A stretch of DNA of 64,000 bases from Herbiconiux sp. L3-i23 (GCF_023734115.1 NZ_AP025737.1:2356001-2420000); one strand, 5' to 3'; positions 35,284-43,781 are shown, counted from the stretch's first letter. The notes: generated from the sequence alone by a model not told the origin. Numbers and translations are program-made.

Positions 35284-36339
35284 GTGAAGCAACTCAAGTC
35301 CCTCCTCACCCGCTCGACGAGGCGCAAGGCGGCCACCGCCGCCATCGCGACCGTCGCCCTCACCGGTCTGCTCGCAGGCTGTTCCTCCGGCAACGCCGGC
35401 GGCGACAGCGACGGCGGCGGCGGTGACGGCGACCTCCGGTTCATCTACATCGCCGCCCTCATCAACGACTCGTTCTTCGTCACGCAACGGTGCGGCGCGG
35501 AGGCGAAGGCGGAGGAGCTCGGCATCGACCTCGCCTTCCAGGGGCCGACGACGAACGACGCGGCGGCCGAGATCAAGGCGTTCGCTGCGGCGGCCGCCAC
35601 GAACCCCGACGGCATGATCGTCGCCCCGTTCACCAACGCGGGTTGGGGCGGATCGGTGAAGCCGCTCATGCAGGCGGGCGTGCCGGTCATCGCGACCGGT
35701 CAGACCCTCGAGCCGGCCGACGCCATGGCGACCTTCATCACCGACTACCTCGAGGCCGCGAAGCCGCTCGTCGACATCATCGGCGAGCTGACCGGCGGTG
35801 AGGGCACGGTCGGCCTGATCGCGACCTCGACCGGTAACAAGACCGACAGCGACCGCTACACCGAGCTGGTGCCGGCGCTCGAGGAGGAGTACCCCGACCT
35901 CAAGATCCTCGACCCCGAGTTCGCCGAGAACTCGTCGGCGACCGCCTCGACCGTCGCATCGGCGCTCATCACCGGCAACCCCGACCTCAAGGTCATCTAC
36001 GCGACCAGCGGCCCGCAGGCCGTGGGTGCCGCGTCGGCGATCAAGGCCGCCGGAGTCGGCGACAGGGTGAAGCTCGTCTCGTTCGACTCGAGCCCCGAGC
36101 AGATCGAACTGCTGAAGTCCGGCGAGCTCGCCGCGACCGTCGGTCAGTCGCCGTACGAGTCGGCATCGCTCGCGGTGCAGGCGATCTACGACTACCTGCA
36201 GGAGAACGAGGGATCGTCCGACCCGGTGCCGGCGTCCGACAAGATCCTGCCGACCCCGTCGCTGCTGCTGACGCCCGACAACGTCGAAAGCGATGAGGCG
36301 GCGACCTACCAGTATCTGACCTCCTGCGACGGCGACTGA
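35284..36339 (+). CDS. Sugar/nucleoside-type ABC substrate-binding lipoprotein
   Basis: This 351-aa lipoprotein has a signal peptide with lipobox LLAGCSSG and a Gly/Asp/Ser linker. A Peripla_BP_4 fold follows (IYIAALINDSFFVTQRCGAE, DGMIVAPFTNAGWGGSVKPL, KLVSFDSSPEQIELLKSGEL). The family binds pentoses, hexoses and related compounds including nucleosides. AAGGAG at 7 nt defines the GTG start. Residue detail is not enough to name the ligand. A Trp in the ligand region (NAGWGG) is a possible stacking contact for a ring. Confidence 0.92.
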   Translation: MKQLKSLLTRSTRRKAATAAIATVALTGLLAGCSSGNAGGDSDGGGGDGDLRFIYIAALINDSFFVTQRCGAEAKAEELGIDLAFQGPTTNDAAAEIKAFAAAAATNPDGMIVAPFTNAGWGGSVKPLMQAGVPVIATGQTLEPADAMATFITDYLEAAKPLVDIIGELTGGEGTVGLIATSTGNKTDSDRYTELVPALEEEYPDLKILDPEFAENSSATASTVASALITGNPDLKVIYATSGPQAVGAASAIKAAGVGDRVKLVSFDSSPEQIELLKSGELAATVGQSPYESASLAVQAIYDYLQENEGSSDPVPASDKILPTPSLLLTPDNVESDEAATYQYLTSCDGD

Positions 36340-36383
36340 CCCCTCCTTACATCCATCACTCACCACCGCGACGGGATGACTTC

Positions 36384-37289
36384 GTGACCAATCAGCAGCG
36401 CTTCACCTTCGGCTACCACCTCAACACCTGGGATCTCGGCGGGCTTCCGCTCACCGAGGGCCTCGAGGTGATCCGCCGGAACGGCTTCTCCTACGTGGAG
36501 GCGCTGGCGCGTGACGAGCTGTCGAACGATTTCGCCCGTCGCTACATGGGGACCGGCTACCAGCCGGTCCCCATGGGCACCACCGACATCGACTTCCTCA
36601 GCCGCATCGAGTACTTCAGCAAGGCGCAGGCCGAGGGGCTGCGGCTCAGCTCCCTCTATGTGAACCGCGAGTTCGTCAACCCGCTCAGCTGGGACGCGGA
36701 GCGAGCCACGCTCGACGCGATCCTGCATCTGCTGCACGGCTTCGACTCGCCCGGCGTCGTGCTCGGCGGCGGCCCGCCCGCCCGCGGCGAAGACCACTCC
36801 CCCGAGCTGTACCGCCGCTTCGCCGCGGCGCTCGGCGAGATCGGCGAGAAGGCGGCCGGCCTCGGCATGTGGGCGGCCTACCACCCGCACATCGACACCT
36901 TCATCGAGACCCGCGAGCAGCTCGACCGGCTGATGAACGAGCTCGACGGGTCGCCCGCCGGCCTCTGCATCGACGTCGCCCACCTGACCCTCGCGGGCAG
37001 CGACGCCGTCGCCGCGATCCACGACTACTCATCTGCGCTCAAGTACGTCCACTACAAGGACGTCGCCGACCCGTCGCAGTTCAGCGGCGCGGCGCGCTAC
37101 GACGCGTTCCGGCCGCTCGGCAAGGGGGTCGTCGACATGGCGTCGGTCACCCGCGAACTGCTCGACGCCGAGTACGACGGCATCGTCATCATCGAACTCG
37201 ACAGCACCGAGCAGGACGCCGAAGAGGCGTTGCAGGACTCGGTCTCGTACCTCGAGGGCCTCGGTCTCTCGCTCCAGCCCTCCTCCTGA
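36384..37289 (+). CDS. Sugar phosphate isomerase/epimerase-like TIM-barrel protein
   Basis: The 301-aa protein has the xylose-isomerase-like TIM-barrel layout: FTFGYHLNTWDLGGLPLTEG, LGMWAAYHPHIDTFIETREQ, GLCIDVAHLTLAGSDAVAAI, ALKYVHYKDVADP and GIVIIELDSTEQDAEEAL. The His-Glu-Asp-His-Glu metal ligands of IolE and IolI-like enzymes can be matched in these blocks. Such enzymes dehydrate or epimerise inososes, ketoses and similar polyols. The GTG start has no strong ribosome-binding site. It lies 44 bp after the binding protein, so the product probably works on the imported sugar part. Confidence 0.85.
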   Translation: MTNQQRFTFGYHLNTWDLGGLPLTEGLEVIRRNGFSYVEALARDELSNDFARRYMGTGYQPVPMGTTDIDFLSRIEYFSKAQAEGLRLSSLYVNREFVNPLSWDAERATLDAILHLLHGFDSPGVVLGGGPPARGEDHSPELYRRFAAALGEIGEKAAGLGMWAAYHPHIDTFIETREQLDRLMNELDGSPAGLCIDVAHLTLAGSDAVAAIHDYSSALKYVHYKDVADPSQFSGAARYDAFRPLGKGVVDMASVTRELLDAEYDGIVIIELDSTEQDAEEALQDSVSYLEGLGLSLQPSS

Positions 37290-37315
37290 TTCTCTCCGAA
37301 CGGACAGCACCTCTC

Positions 37316-38125
37316 ATGCACGACTTCACGGGTAAGACCGCGCTCATCACCGGAGCGGCGCGTGGCATCGGCCGCTCGATCGCCCTCACTCTCGCCGCGG
37401 GCGGCGCGTCGGTGATCGTCACCGATCTCGCCGAGCGGATGGCGGACCTCGATTACGACACGGCCGATATGTCGGCGCTTGACGAGACCGTCGCGCTCGT
37501 CGAGGCGGCCGGCGGCTCGGTGATCAAGGCGTACGCCGACGTGCGCGACGTCGCGAGCCTCCGCGCCGCGGTCGCCGCCGGCGTCGAAGCCTTCGGCGGG
37601 CTCGACATCGTCGTCGCCAACGCCGGCATCGCCGGGTGGCCGAAGAGCACGTGGGAGGCCTCCGAAGAGGAATGGGACCGCATGATCGGCGTCGTCCTGA
37701 CGGGCACCTGGAACACCGCCCGCGCCGCGATCCCCGCCATGCTCGAGACCGGCAACGGCGGCTCGATCGTCATCGTCTCCTCGACGGCGGCCTTCCGCCC
37801 CGTCGCCACGACCGGGCACTATTCGGCCGCGAAGATCGGTCTTGTCGGCTTGATGAAGAGCCTCGCCCTCGAGCTCGCGCCGTCCTCGATCCGGGTCAAC
37901 ACGCTGCACCCGGGCGGCACCTCGACCGAGATGACGCAGAATCCGGCCGCCGAGCACTGGCAGGCGACCACGCCGGGCGTCGGCGAGACCCTCGAACTGC
38001 CGTTGCCCATCCACCGGATGGATCCGGAGGACATCGCGAACGCGGTCGCGTTCCTCGCGAGCAACGAAGCCCGATACGTGACGGGCACCTCGATGGTCGT
38101 CGACGGCGGGGCGCTGCTGCGATGA
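37316..38125 (+). CDS. Mycofactocin-coupled-type SDR oxidoreductase
   Basis: This 269-aa SDR has ALITGAARGIGRSIALTLAA, VVANAGIAGWPKSTWE, IVSSTAAFRPVATTGHYSAA (Tyr-x3-Lys) and HPGGTSTEMTQNP. It also carries the insertion between strands 2 and 3 (AERMADLDYDTADMSALDET, then VALVEAAGGSVIKAYADVRD) that marks the mycofactocin-associated SDR subfamily. Those enzymes hold NAD(H) tightly and need the peptide cofactor mycofactocin for turnover. No mycofactocin biosynthesis gene is in this window, so dependence is a prediction. The stop overlaps the next start (ATGA). Confidence 0.85.
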   Translation: MHDFTGKTALITGAARGIGRSIALTLAAGGASVIVTDLAERMADLDYDTADMSALDETVALVEAAGGSVIKAYADVRDVASLRAAVAAGVEAFGGLDIVVANAGIAGWPKSTWEASEEEWDRMIGVVLTGTWNTARAAIPAMLETGNGGSIVIVSSTAAFRPVATTGHYSAAKIGLVGLMKSLALELAPSSIRVNTLHPGGTSTEMTQNPAAEHWQATTPGVGETLELPLPIHRMDPEDIANAVAFLASNEARYVTGTSMVVDGGALLR

Positions 38126-39222
38126 CCGACGCTCCTATCCGCGTCGGCATCGTCGGCTGCGGCGAGATCACCCAGCTGATGCATCTGCCGTTCCTCGACG
38201 AGTCGCCGAACTTCGTCGTCATCGCCCTGTGCGACCTCTCGGAAGGCACCGCCAAGGGGCTTGCTGCGCGCTACCGGGTGCCGAAGGTCTACACCGACAG
38301 CGGTGAGCTCGCCGCCGATCCCGACGTCGATGCGGTGTTCGTCTGCTCGTACGATCACGCCGGGGTCGCGCTGCAGGCGATCGCCGCCGGCAAGCACGTG
38401 CTCGTCGAGAAGCCGCTCGCCTTCACTCCCGCCGAGGGACGCGAGGTCGCCGCCGCTGCGGCGAGCGCCGGGGTCGTCGCGATGGTCGGCTACATGAAGC
38501 TGTTCGACCCCGGCTTCCGTTCGGGGCTCGACCTCATCGCGGCCGGCGGCCCGGTGCGGCGCAAGCAGATGCATAACCTGGCGGGCCGCTTCGACTCCTA
38601 CCGCTCCTACTACGACCAGCTGCGGGTGCACGACATCCCGGACGGGGTGCTCGAGCGCTCGAAGCAGGAGGTCGACGAGCGCATCGCCGACCACCTCGGC
38701 GAGCACGGCGAGTGGACCGAGCTGTACACGATGCTGCTCATGCTCGGAGCCCACGACCTGGCGGTCATCCGCGAGGCCTTCGGCGAGCCGGTCGGGGTGC
38801 CGTTCGCGACCAGCCGTGGGCAGAACGAGCTCACCGCGATCGTCGACTACCCCGACGGGGTGCCGCTGGTCTTCGAGATCGGCGTCGGCACTCGCTACGA
38901 CTGGTGGGACGAGTGGCTCGCCGTCGACTCCGACACCGCGCAGGTGCGGGTCGATTTCTCGCACCCGTACATCAAGTACTCGACGACCGATGTGGCGCTG
39001 CGCGAATCGCGCGACGGCAACGAGTCGCGCGCGACCATCATCCCGCCGGCGCTCGACCCGTTCCGCGTCGAGCTCGCCCACTTCGCCGACGCCATCCGCA
39101 ACGGCACGCCTGTCCGCTCGACCATCGAGGGCGGGCTACAGGATCTCGAGCTGGCGACGGCGCTGATCACGGCGCTCCCCCCGCGTCCGCCGCGCTCAGG
39201 ATCGGGCGACGAGGAGTCCTGA
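38122..39222 (+). CDS. Gfo/Idh/MocA-family oxidoreductase
   Basis: The 366-aa NAD(P)-dependent enzyme has the Rossmann signature IRVGIVGCGEITQLMHLPFL, VDAVFVCSYDHAGVALQAIA and the family motif HVLVEKPLA. The C-terminal domain carries GAHDLAVIREAFGEPVGVPF, with the catalytic-region His and Asp. The family oxidises or reduces sugars, inositols and glycosides. It is embedded between a mycofactocin-type SDR (overlapping start) and the epimerase-like gene (1-bp spacing). Probably it handles the same sugar-like intermediate as the TIM-barrel isomerase. Confidence 0.9.
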   Translation: MTDAPIRVGIVGCGEITQLMHLPFLDESPNFVVIALCDLSEGTAKGLAARYRVPKVYTDSGELAADPDVDAVFVCSYDHAGVALQAIAAGKHVLVEKPLAFTPAEGREVAAAAASAGVVAMVGYMKLFDPGFRSGLDLIAAGGPVRRKQMHNLAGRFDSYRSYYDQLRVHDIPDGVLERSKQEVDERIADHLGEHGEWTELYTMLLMLGAHDLAVIREAFGEPVGVPFATSRGQNELTAIVDYPDGVPLVFEIGVGTRYDWWDEWLAVDSDTAQVRVDFSHPYIKYSTTDVALRESRDGNESRATIIPPALDPFRVELAHFADAIRNGTPVRSTIEGGLQDLELATALITALPPRPPRSGSGDEES

Positions 39223-39223
39223 C

Positions 39224-40087
39224 ATGGCGCTCATCGCTGTCACCGGAGCGGCCGGCTTTCTCGGGCGCCAGGTCGTCGCCGAGCTGACGGCCGGTGGGCA
39301 CGGGGTCCGTGCCCTCGACAGCGTGCGCGGAGACTTCGAGCCTTCCGTCGATGCACGGACGGTCGACCTGCGGGACGCCGACGCCACCCGCGAGGCGCTC
39401 CGCGGGGTCGACGGCATCGTCCATCTGGCCGGCTTCCCGCGCGCGGGCTCCCACTCACCCGACGAGGTGTTCACGACCAACACGGCCATCACCTTCGCGG
39501 TGGTGCAGGCGGCCCTCGACCTCGGCGTCCCGACCCTCGCCTACGTCTCGTCGGTGAGCGTGATCGGCTACCCCTTTTTCACGCAGCCGATCGTGCCCGA
39601 GTCACTGCCGATCGACGAGTCGGCGACCACCACCCCGCAGGACGCGTACGGGCTGTCGAAGGCCGTCGGCGAGCAGATCATCGACGCGGCCGTGGCGCAG
39701 GCGGGCGGCGGCCTCGCCGCCGTGAGCCTGCGGATGCCGTGGCTGCAGAGCCCTGAGTCGTTCTGGCGCGACATCCCCGCTTCGCGCCCTGACGGGTCGG
39801 ACGCGCGCAACCTCTTCGCCTATCTCGACACCCGCGACGCCGCCTCCGCGATCGCCGCAGTGTTCGACGCTCCGCTCGCGGGACATCTGCGCCTCTTCGT
39901 GGCGGCCGCCGACACCTTCGATGAGCGACCGAGCGAGGAAATCGCTCTCGAGTACTTCACCGCGGTGCCGCTTCGGCGCGCGTTGAAGGGCACCGAGTCC
40001 TTGATCGACACCGCCCGTGCACGGACCGCGCTGGACTGGGCTCCGCGCTACTCGTGGCGCGAGTACCCGCGCGAGGAGCAGCGGTGA
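39224..40087 (+). CDS. NAD-dependent epimerase/dehydratase-like (extended SDR) protein
   Basis: This 287-aa extended SDR has VTGAAGFLGRQVVAELTAGG, GVDGIVHLAGFPRAGSHSP, AYVSSVSVIGYPF, and the catalytic Tyr-Lys pair in DAYGLSKAVGEQIID. It resembles uronate dehydrogenases and UDP-sugar epimerases. Its short length, lacking a large C-terminal nucleotide-sugar domain, fits uronate/aldose dehydrogenase-like activity better. It begins 1 bp after the Gfo/Idh/MocA stop and ends inside the start of the next SDR. Confidence 0.85.
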   Translation: MALIAVTGAAGFLGRQVVAELTAGGHGVRALDSVRGDFEPSVDARTVDLRDADATREALRGVDGIVHLAGFPRAGSHSPDEVFTTNTAITFAVVQAALDLGVPTLAYVSSVSVIGYPFFTQPIVPESLPIDESATTTPQDAYGLSKAVGEQIIDAAVAQAGGGLAAVSLRMPWLQSPESFWRDIPASRPDGSDARNLFAYLDTRDAASAIAAVFDAPLAGHLRLFVAAADTFDERPSEEIALEYFTAVPLRRALKGTESLIDTARARTALDWAPRYSWREYPREEQR

Positions 40088-40890
40088 GCGCGGGACGTTT
40101 CGACGGACGGGTCGCGCTCGTCACGGGTGCCGCGGGCGCCATCGGTTCGGCGGTTGCCGCCCGGCTCGCCGCCGAGGGCGCGCGGCTGGTCCTCACCGAT
40201 CTCGACGACGACCGGCTGAGCGCCATCGCCCTCGATCTCCGAGGAGCTCGTACGGATGTCGAGACGGTCGCAGCCGACCTGAGCACCGAGGCAGGAGCGA
40301 GATCCGTCATCGAGCGTGGCGAGCGGCGATTCGGTCGCCTCGATGTCGCCGCCCTTATCGCCGGGATCTCAGGGCCCCGCGTCCCCGTGGACGAGCTGCC
40401 CGCCGATGCGTGGGATGCGGTGATCGGCGCGAACCTGCGCTCGATGTTCCTCTCGCTGCGGTTCTCCGCCGCCGCGATGATCCGCTCCGGTAGCGGAGGC
40501 TCGATCGTCACGATGTCGTCGTCGATGGCGCAGTGGGATGTGCTCGACGGCGGCTCCGCGTATGCGGCGAGCAAGGGCGGGGTCCTCGCCTTCACGAGAG
40601 CCAGCGCGTTCGATCTCGCTCCGCACGGCATCCGGGTCAACGCGGTCTGCCCGGGCGTCATCGACACCCAGCTCGGAGTGCCGACGAGCGAGGACGGCGA
40701 CTTCGTCGCCCCCACCAGCGACCAGTTCGCCCACCGCATCCCGCTGCGCAAGATCGGCGCCACGACCGACGTCGCAGCCGCGGTCGCCTACCTCGCCTCC
40801 GACGACGCGGGCCACGTCACCGGCTCGGAGCTCCTGATCGACGGCGGCCAGACGCTGCAGAGCTGGGCCAACTCCCCCCGCGAGGGCTGA
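40084..40890 (+). CDS. Short-chain dehydrogenase/reductase, last gene of operon 2
   Basis: The 268-aa classical SDR has RVALVTGAAGAIGSAVAARL, LVLTDLDDDRLSAIALDL, AALIAGISGPRV, IVTMSSSMAQWDV and YAASKGGVLAFTRASA with the Tyr-Lys pair. Substrate-loop PGVIDTQLGVPTSEDGDF and the family end GSELLIDGGQTLQSW follow. The GTG at 40084 shares bases with the previous stop (GTGA). It is the fourth SDR-type dehydrogenase in the cluster, so the pathway contains several alcohol/ketone steps. Behind it the gene character changes to the MazG/PurZ island. Confidence 0.88.
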   Translation: MSAGRFDGRVALVTGAAGAIGSAVAARLAAEGARLVLTDLDDDRLSAIALDLRGARTDVETVAADLSTEAGARSVIERGERRFGRLDVAALIAGISGPRVPVDELPADAWDAVIGANLRSMFLSLRFSAAAMIRSGSGGSIVTMSSSMAQWDVLDGGSAYAASKGGVLAFTRASAFDLAPHGIRVNAVCPGVIDTQLGVPTSEDGDFVAPTSDQFAHRIPLRKIGATTDVAAAVAYLASDDAGHVTGSELLIDGGQTLQSWANSPREG

Positions 40891-41109
40891 GCGCGTGTTA
40901 GCAAACGGCAGCGAACTTCTCGGGCCTCGTTCCATCGCCGCTCGCGTTCTCTGGTCACGCCACGCACTCCGTGACGGTGGCGAACGATAGAGCCCCGCCC
41001 GCGGGAATCCCTTTGGACGGGTCTGTTGGACAATTCTGGGCGTGGAATCGGCGCCTGGCGCCGCTCGCGGGTCGAACGGATGAGGAGCCCGCGGCTGATA
41101 CCACTGTGG

Positions 41110-41115
41110 GATGAT
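41110..41115 (+). promoter_or_regulatory. -10-like box before the MazG gene
   Basis: GATGAT is followed by 6 nt and ATG 41122. The 230 bp between this gene and the preceding SDR operon also contain a GGCGCC-T-GGCGCC palindrome at about 41050, a possible operator at the island edge. Confidence 0.4.
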
Positions 41116-41121
41116 TCCACC

Positions 41122-41643
41122 ATGGGGCTGGCACTCGAACTCGTCGCGGAACCTGACGTTTCAGCGCCGCGGAATCAGCTCGAGTTCGATCTCGGGCTCC
41201 CGCCGAAGTTGCACACGCGCCGCCCGAAGCGAAGCAACGGCGTCAGTCGGGCGATGCAGTCTGTCGCCGAATTTCACATGTCATTCGACCTGCCCCTGGA
41301 GCGCACCCCTCAGCAGCAGGTTGACACGGACCTCGGTGCGCTGCGAGTAGAGCTGCTCCGAGAAGAATTTGAAGAGTTCAAAGACGCCGTCGCCCGTAAG
41401 GACGTCGTCGCCGTAGCCGACGCGCTTGGAGACATCGTGTACGTCGCTTACGGTGCAGCGCTCACGTACGGCATCGACCTCGACGCTGTACTCCGCGAAG
41501 TGCACCGTGCAAACATGAGCAAGCTGGGACCCGACGGCGAACCGATGCTCCGGGAGGACGGGAAAGTGCTCAAATCGCCGTCGTATGTGGCGCCGGATGT
41601 CCGCCGCGTCCTTCTTGATCAGCCGCCGCTCTTTCTCGACTGA
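41122..41643 (+). CDS. MazG-like nucleotide pyrophosphohydrolase (phage MazZ-like)
   Basis: The 173-aa all-alpha NTP pyrophosphohydrolase has the motif pattern FHMSFDLPLE (residues 51-60), LRVELLREEFEEFKDAV with metal Glu81, Glu82 and Glu85, and VVAVADALGDIVYVAYGAAL with Asp100 and Asp104. The layout and the FHxxFxxP lead resemble phage MazG proteins, including MazZ, which turns dGTP into dGMP for PurZ. The first 40 residues are a basic, probably flexible extension. The second ATG frame start at 41122 is chosen over 41026. It stands upstream of the kinase-PurZ fusion, mirroring the phage pairing. Confidence 0.82.
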   Translation: MGLALELVAEPDVSAPRNQLEFDLGLPPKLHTRRPKRSNGVSRAMQSVAEFHMSFDLPLERTPQQQVDTDLGALRVELLREEFEEFKDAVARKDVVAVADALGDIVYVAYGAALTYGIDLDAVLREVHRANMSKLGPDGEPMLREDGKVLKSPSYVAPDVRRVLLDQPPLFLD

Positions 41644-42101
41644 ACACTTGCAAGGCGTGATCGATTTCGTCGTCTCTGACGCGCTGCACTGTTGGGAGCG
41701 ATATGGGAGTTGCCGGTGTGCTCGACGCGGTCCCCGATCCGACTCGCCGATGCGTTCCGGTCATGGACGTTGGCTAATCCGAAACATGCACAATTTAGGC
41801 CCCGCACTAAACCAGCCGTAATGCGGGCAACCGCACAACTGCGATGGCAAGCCGAGGGGTGGAGTCCGGATTCGGCCTCGGCCACACTGAACGGCTTCGC
41901 CGAGATGCCCACGATAGGACTCTCAAGCAGCTCCATGTCGCGCCAGACGGGCACATACAGTTGTGCACGTGCCCTGGTTGGGGGTAAGCCGACCCAACGG
42001 TCGATGGGACAGAGTGGTGAAGTCGCCCACCGCCAAATGGGTGCAGCAGGGGGTCCCGGTCGTGGTGCACGCCCTCCCCACCGGAACGCTAGGGGTTCGA
42101 G
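41644..42101. other. 458-bp gap inside the island, no supported gene
   Basis: Frames of 137 aa (plus) and about 200 aa (minus) exist, but both have shadow-like composition rich in Arg, Ser, Gly and Pro, no recognisable motif and no good start. The base composition is nearer to the island genes than to the flanks. It may hold a decayed gene, or a long leader or untranslated RNA upstream of the kinase-PurZ gene. I see no clear promoter except TAGGGG at 42090. Confidence 0.4.
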
Positions 42102-43778
42102 TTGAGTGCAGTACTGTCCGAGTCGGACGACGGTGATGTGCGGGTCGAACCACGCATCGTTGCCCTCAGCGGGCCGGTGGGATCTGGGAAGACAACCCTG
42201 GCTCGCAGTCTGGCGTCGAAGTTCAACGCCGTTCACATCCGAACGCAGGACTTGATGGCAGATACGGCAGTGGGCCTAGAAATCGTCCTGGAACCCGAGC
42301 GTCGCGCGATGCAGAAGTTCGGCGAACAGCTCGACCGGGACACCGACGGGCAGTGGGTCGCTCACCAGATCGCGAAGTTAGTGGCAGGGGGCCGGGTGCG
42401 AGGCGAACTTCTCATCGTTGATGCTGTTCGCACCCTCCAGCAGGTTGACGCGTTGCGGGAAGTCTTTCCCGCAAACGTGACCCACATTCACATGTACGCC
42501 CCGGAGGCCGTGCTCACCCAGCGGTACCAGGACCGTCACGACAGTGGCTTCGTCGAACTCAGCAGCTATCAGGACGTTGCCGAAGACCCCACCGAAGCGA
42601 ACGTCGTCACCCTCACGAATGACGCGGATATCACCATTGACACCCACCGGTGTTCCGCACTCGACGTCCTCGCGCGAGCGACTGCGGCGTTGAATCTCTA
42701 TCCCTCGCTGGCAGACCGACTGGTCGATGTGTTTATTGGCGGTCAGTACGGTAGCGAAGGGAAGGGCAACGTCGCCTACCACCTTGCGAACGAGTACGAC
42801 CTTCTAATGCGAGTCGGCGGCCCAAACGCTGGACACAGGGTTCCGACGACGCCGCCGTATACTCACCGGCTGTTGCCTTCTGGCACCCTCGCAAACCGGC
42901 GCGCCAAGCTTGTCATTGGACCTGGTGCGACCCTGGACCTAACAGTTCTGATGGGGGAAATCGCGGCCTGTTCCGTCGACCCCGAACGGCTGTCGATCGA
43001 CCCGCAGGCGATGATTATCGAACCTGAAGACCTTGAGAAGGAAGCCGAGCTGGTCAAAACAATCGCTTCGACCGGAAAAGGTGGAGGCGCGGCCTCGGCA
43101 CGCCGCATCATGGGGCGGCACGGCGGGGCCAGCCCGAAAGTGCGGCTCGCCAGGGAGGTCACAGAACTCACCCCGTACGTCCGTTCCACCGCAGACATAC
43201 TCGAGACAGCGTTTCGCGACGGCAAGAAGGTAATGCTTGAGGGAACGCAGGGCACGCTCCTAAGCCTTTTCCACGGCTTCTACCCCTGGGTAACCAGCCG
43301 AGACACGACAACCGCCGCATGTCTTTCCGAGGCGGGCATCGGACCGCACCGGCTCCGCAAAGTGGTCATGGTTGTGCGCACCTACCCCATCCGGGTCGGT
43401 GACCCTCCGGCATCCGCGGCGACATCAGGTGCAATGGGTGCGGAGATCGACTGGGACGAGATAGCTGAGCGCTCCGGTCTCAACAAAGACGAACTGCGTG
43501 CCAACGAGCGAGGATCCGTCAGCGGCAGCGAACGACGGGTCGCGGAATTCGACTGGAACCTCCTGCGTCGGGCGTCCGAACTGAACGGCGCTACCGACAT
43601 TGCGTTGACCTTCGCCGACTACCTCAGCGCTGACAACCTGCACGCGCGACGTTTCGACCAGCTGACTGACGACACCATTCGGTTCGTCGAGGAAGTGTCT
43701 CGGGTCGGCGGCGCACCAGTGTCGTTGATCGCGACAGGGTTCGATAACCGCGCCCTGATTGACCGGAGAGAGTGGTAA
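42102..43778 (+). CDS. P-loop kinase fused to a PurZ-like adenylosuccinate synthetase
   Basis: The 558-aa protein has two enzymes. Residues 18-200 are a nucleoside-phosphate-kinase-like domain with Walker A SGPVGSGKTTLARSL (24-31) and LLIVDAVRTLQQV. Residues 208-558 are an adenylosuccinate-synthetase domain with GGQYGSEGKGNVAYHL, VGGPNAGHRV (His245), LEGTQGTLLSLFHGFYPWV, TSRDTTTAACLSEAGIGP and VVRTYPIRVG. In ordinary PurA the first motif has a catalytic Asp (GDEGKG); here it is Ser218, the change known in phage PurZ, which uses dGMP. A possible reaction is (d)GMP + Asp + ATP to a succino-aminopurine nucleotide, then phosphorylation. TTG 42102 or GTG 42138 is the start; TTG is used here. Confidence 0.8.
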   Translation: MSAVLSESDDGDVRVEPRIVALSGPVGSGKTTLARSLASKFNAVHIRTQDLMADTAVGLEIVLEPERRAMQKFGEQLDRDTDGQWVAHQIAKLVAGGRVRGELLIVDAVRTLQQVDALREVFPANVTHIHMYAPEAVLTQRYQDRHDSGFVELSSYQDVAEDPTEANVVTLTNDADITIDTHRCSALDVLARATAALNLYPSLADRLVDVFIGGQYGSEGKGNVAYHLANEYDLLMRVGGPNAGHRVPTTPPYTHRLLPSGTLANRRAKLVIGPGATLDLTVLMGEIAACSVDPERLSIDPQAMIIEPEDLEKEAELVKTIASTGKGGGAASARRIMGRHGGASPKVRLAREVTELTPYVRSTADILETAFRDGKKVMLEGTQGTLLSLFHGFYPWVTSRDTTTAACLSEAGIGPHRLRKVVMVVRTYPIRVGDPPASAATSGAMGAEIDWDEIAERSGLNKDELRANERGSVSGSERRVAEFDWNLLRRASELNGATDIALTFADYLSADNLHARRFDQLTDDTIRFVEEVSRVGGAPVSLIATGFDNRALIDRREW

Positions 43779-43781
43779 CCG

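Noticed and set aside
41692-42105. 137-aa plus-strand frame in the island gap
   Set aside because: Composition and lack of motif suggest noise; no ribosome-binding site.
42102-43778. Ordinary housekeeping adenylosuccinate synthetase
   Set aside because: Extra kinase domain, Ser for the catalytic Asp, and changed TSRDTT and RTYPIRVG motifs all argue against purA.
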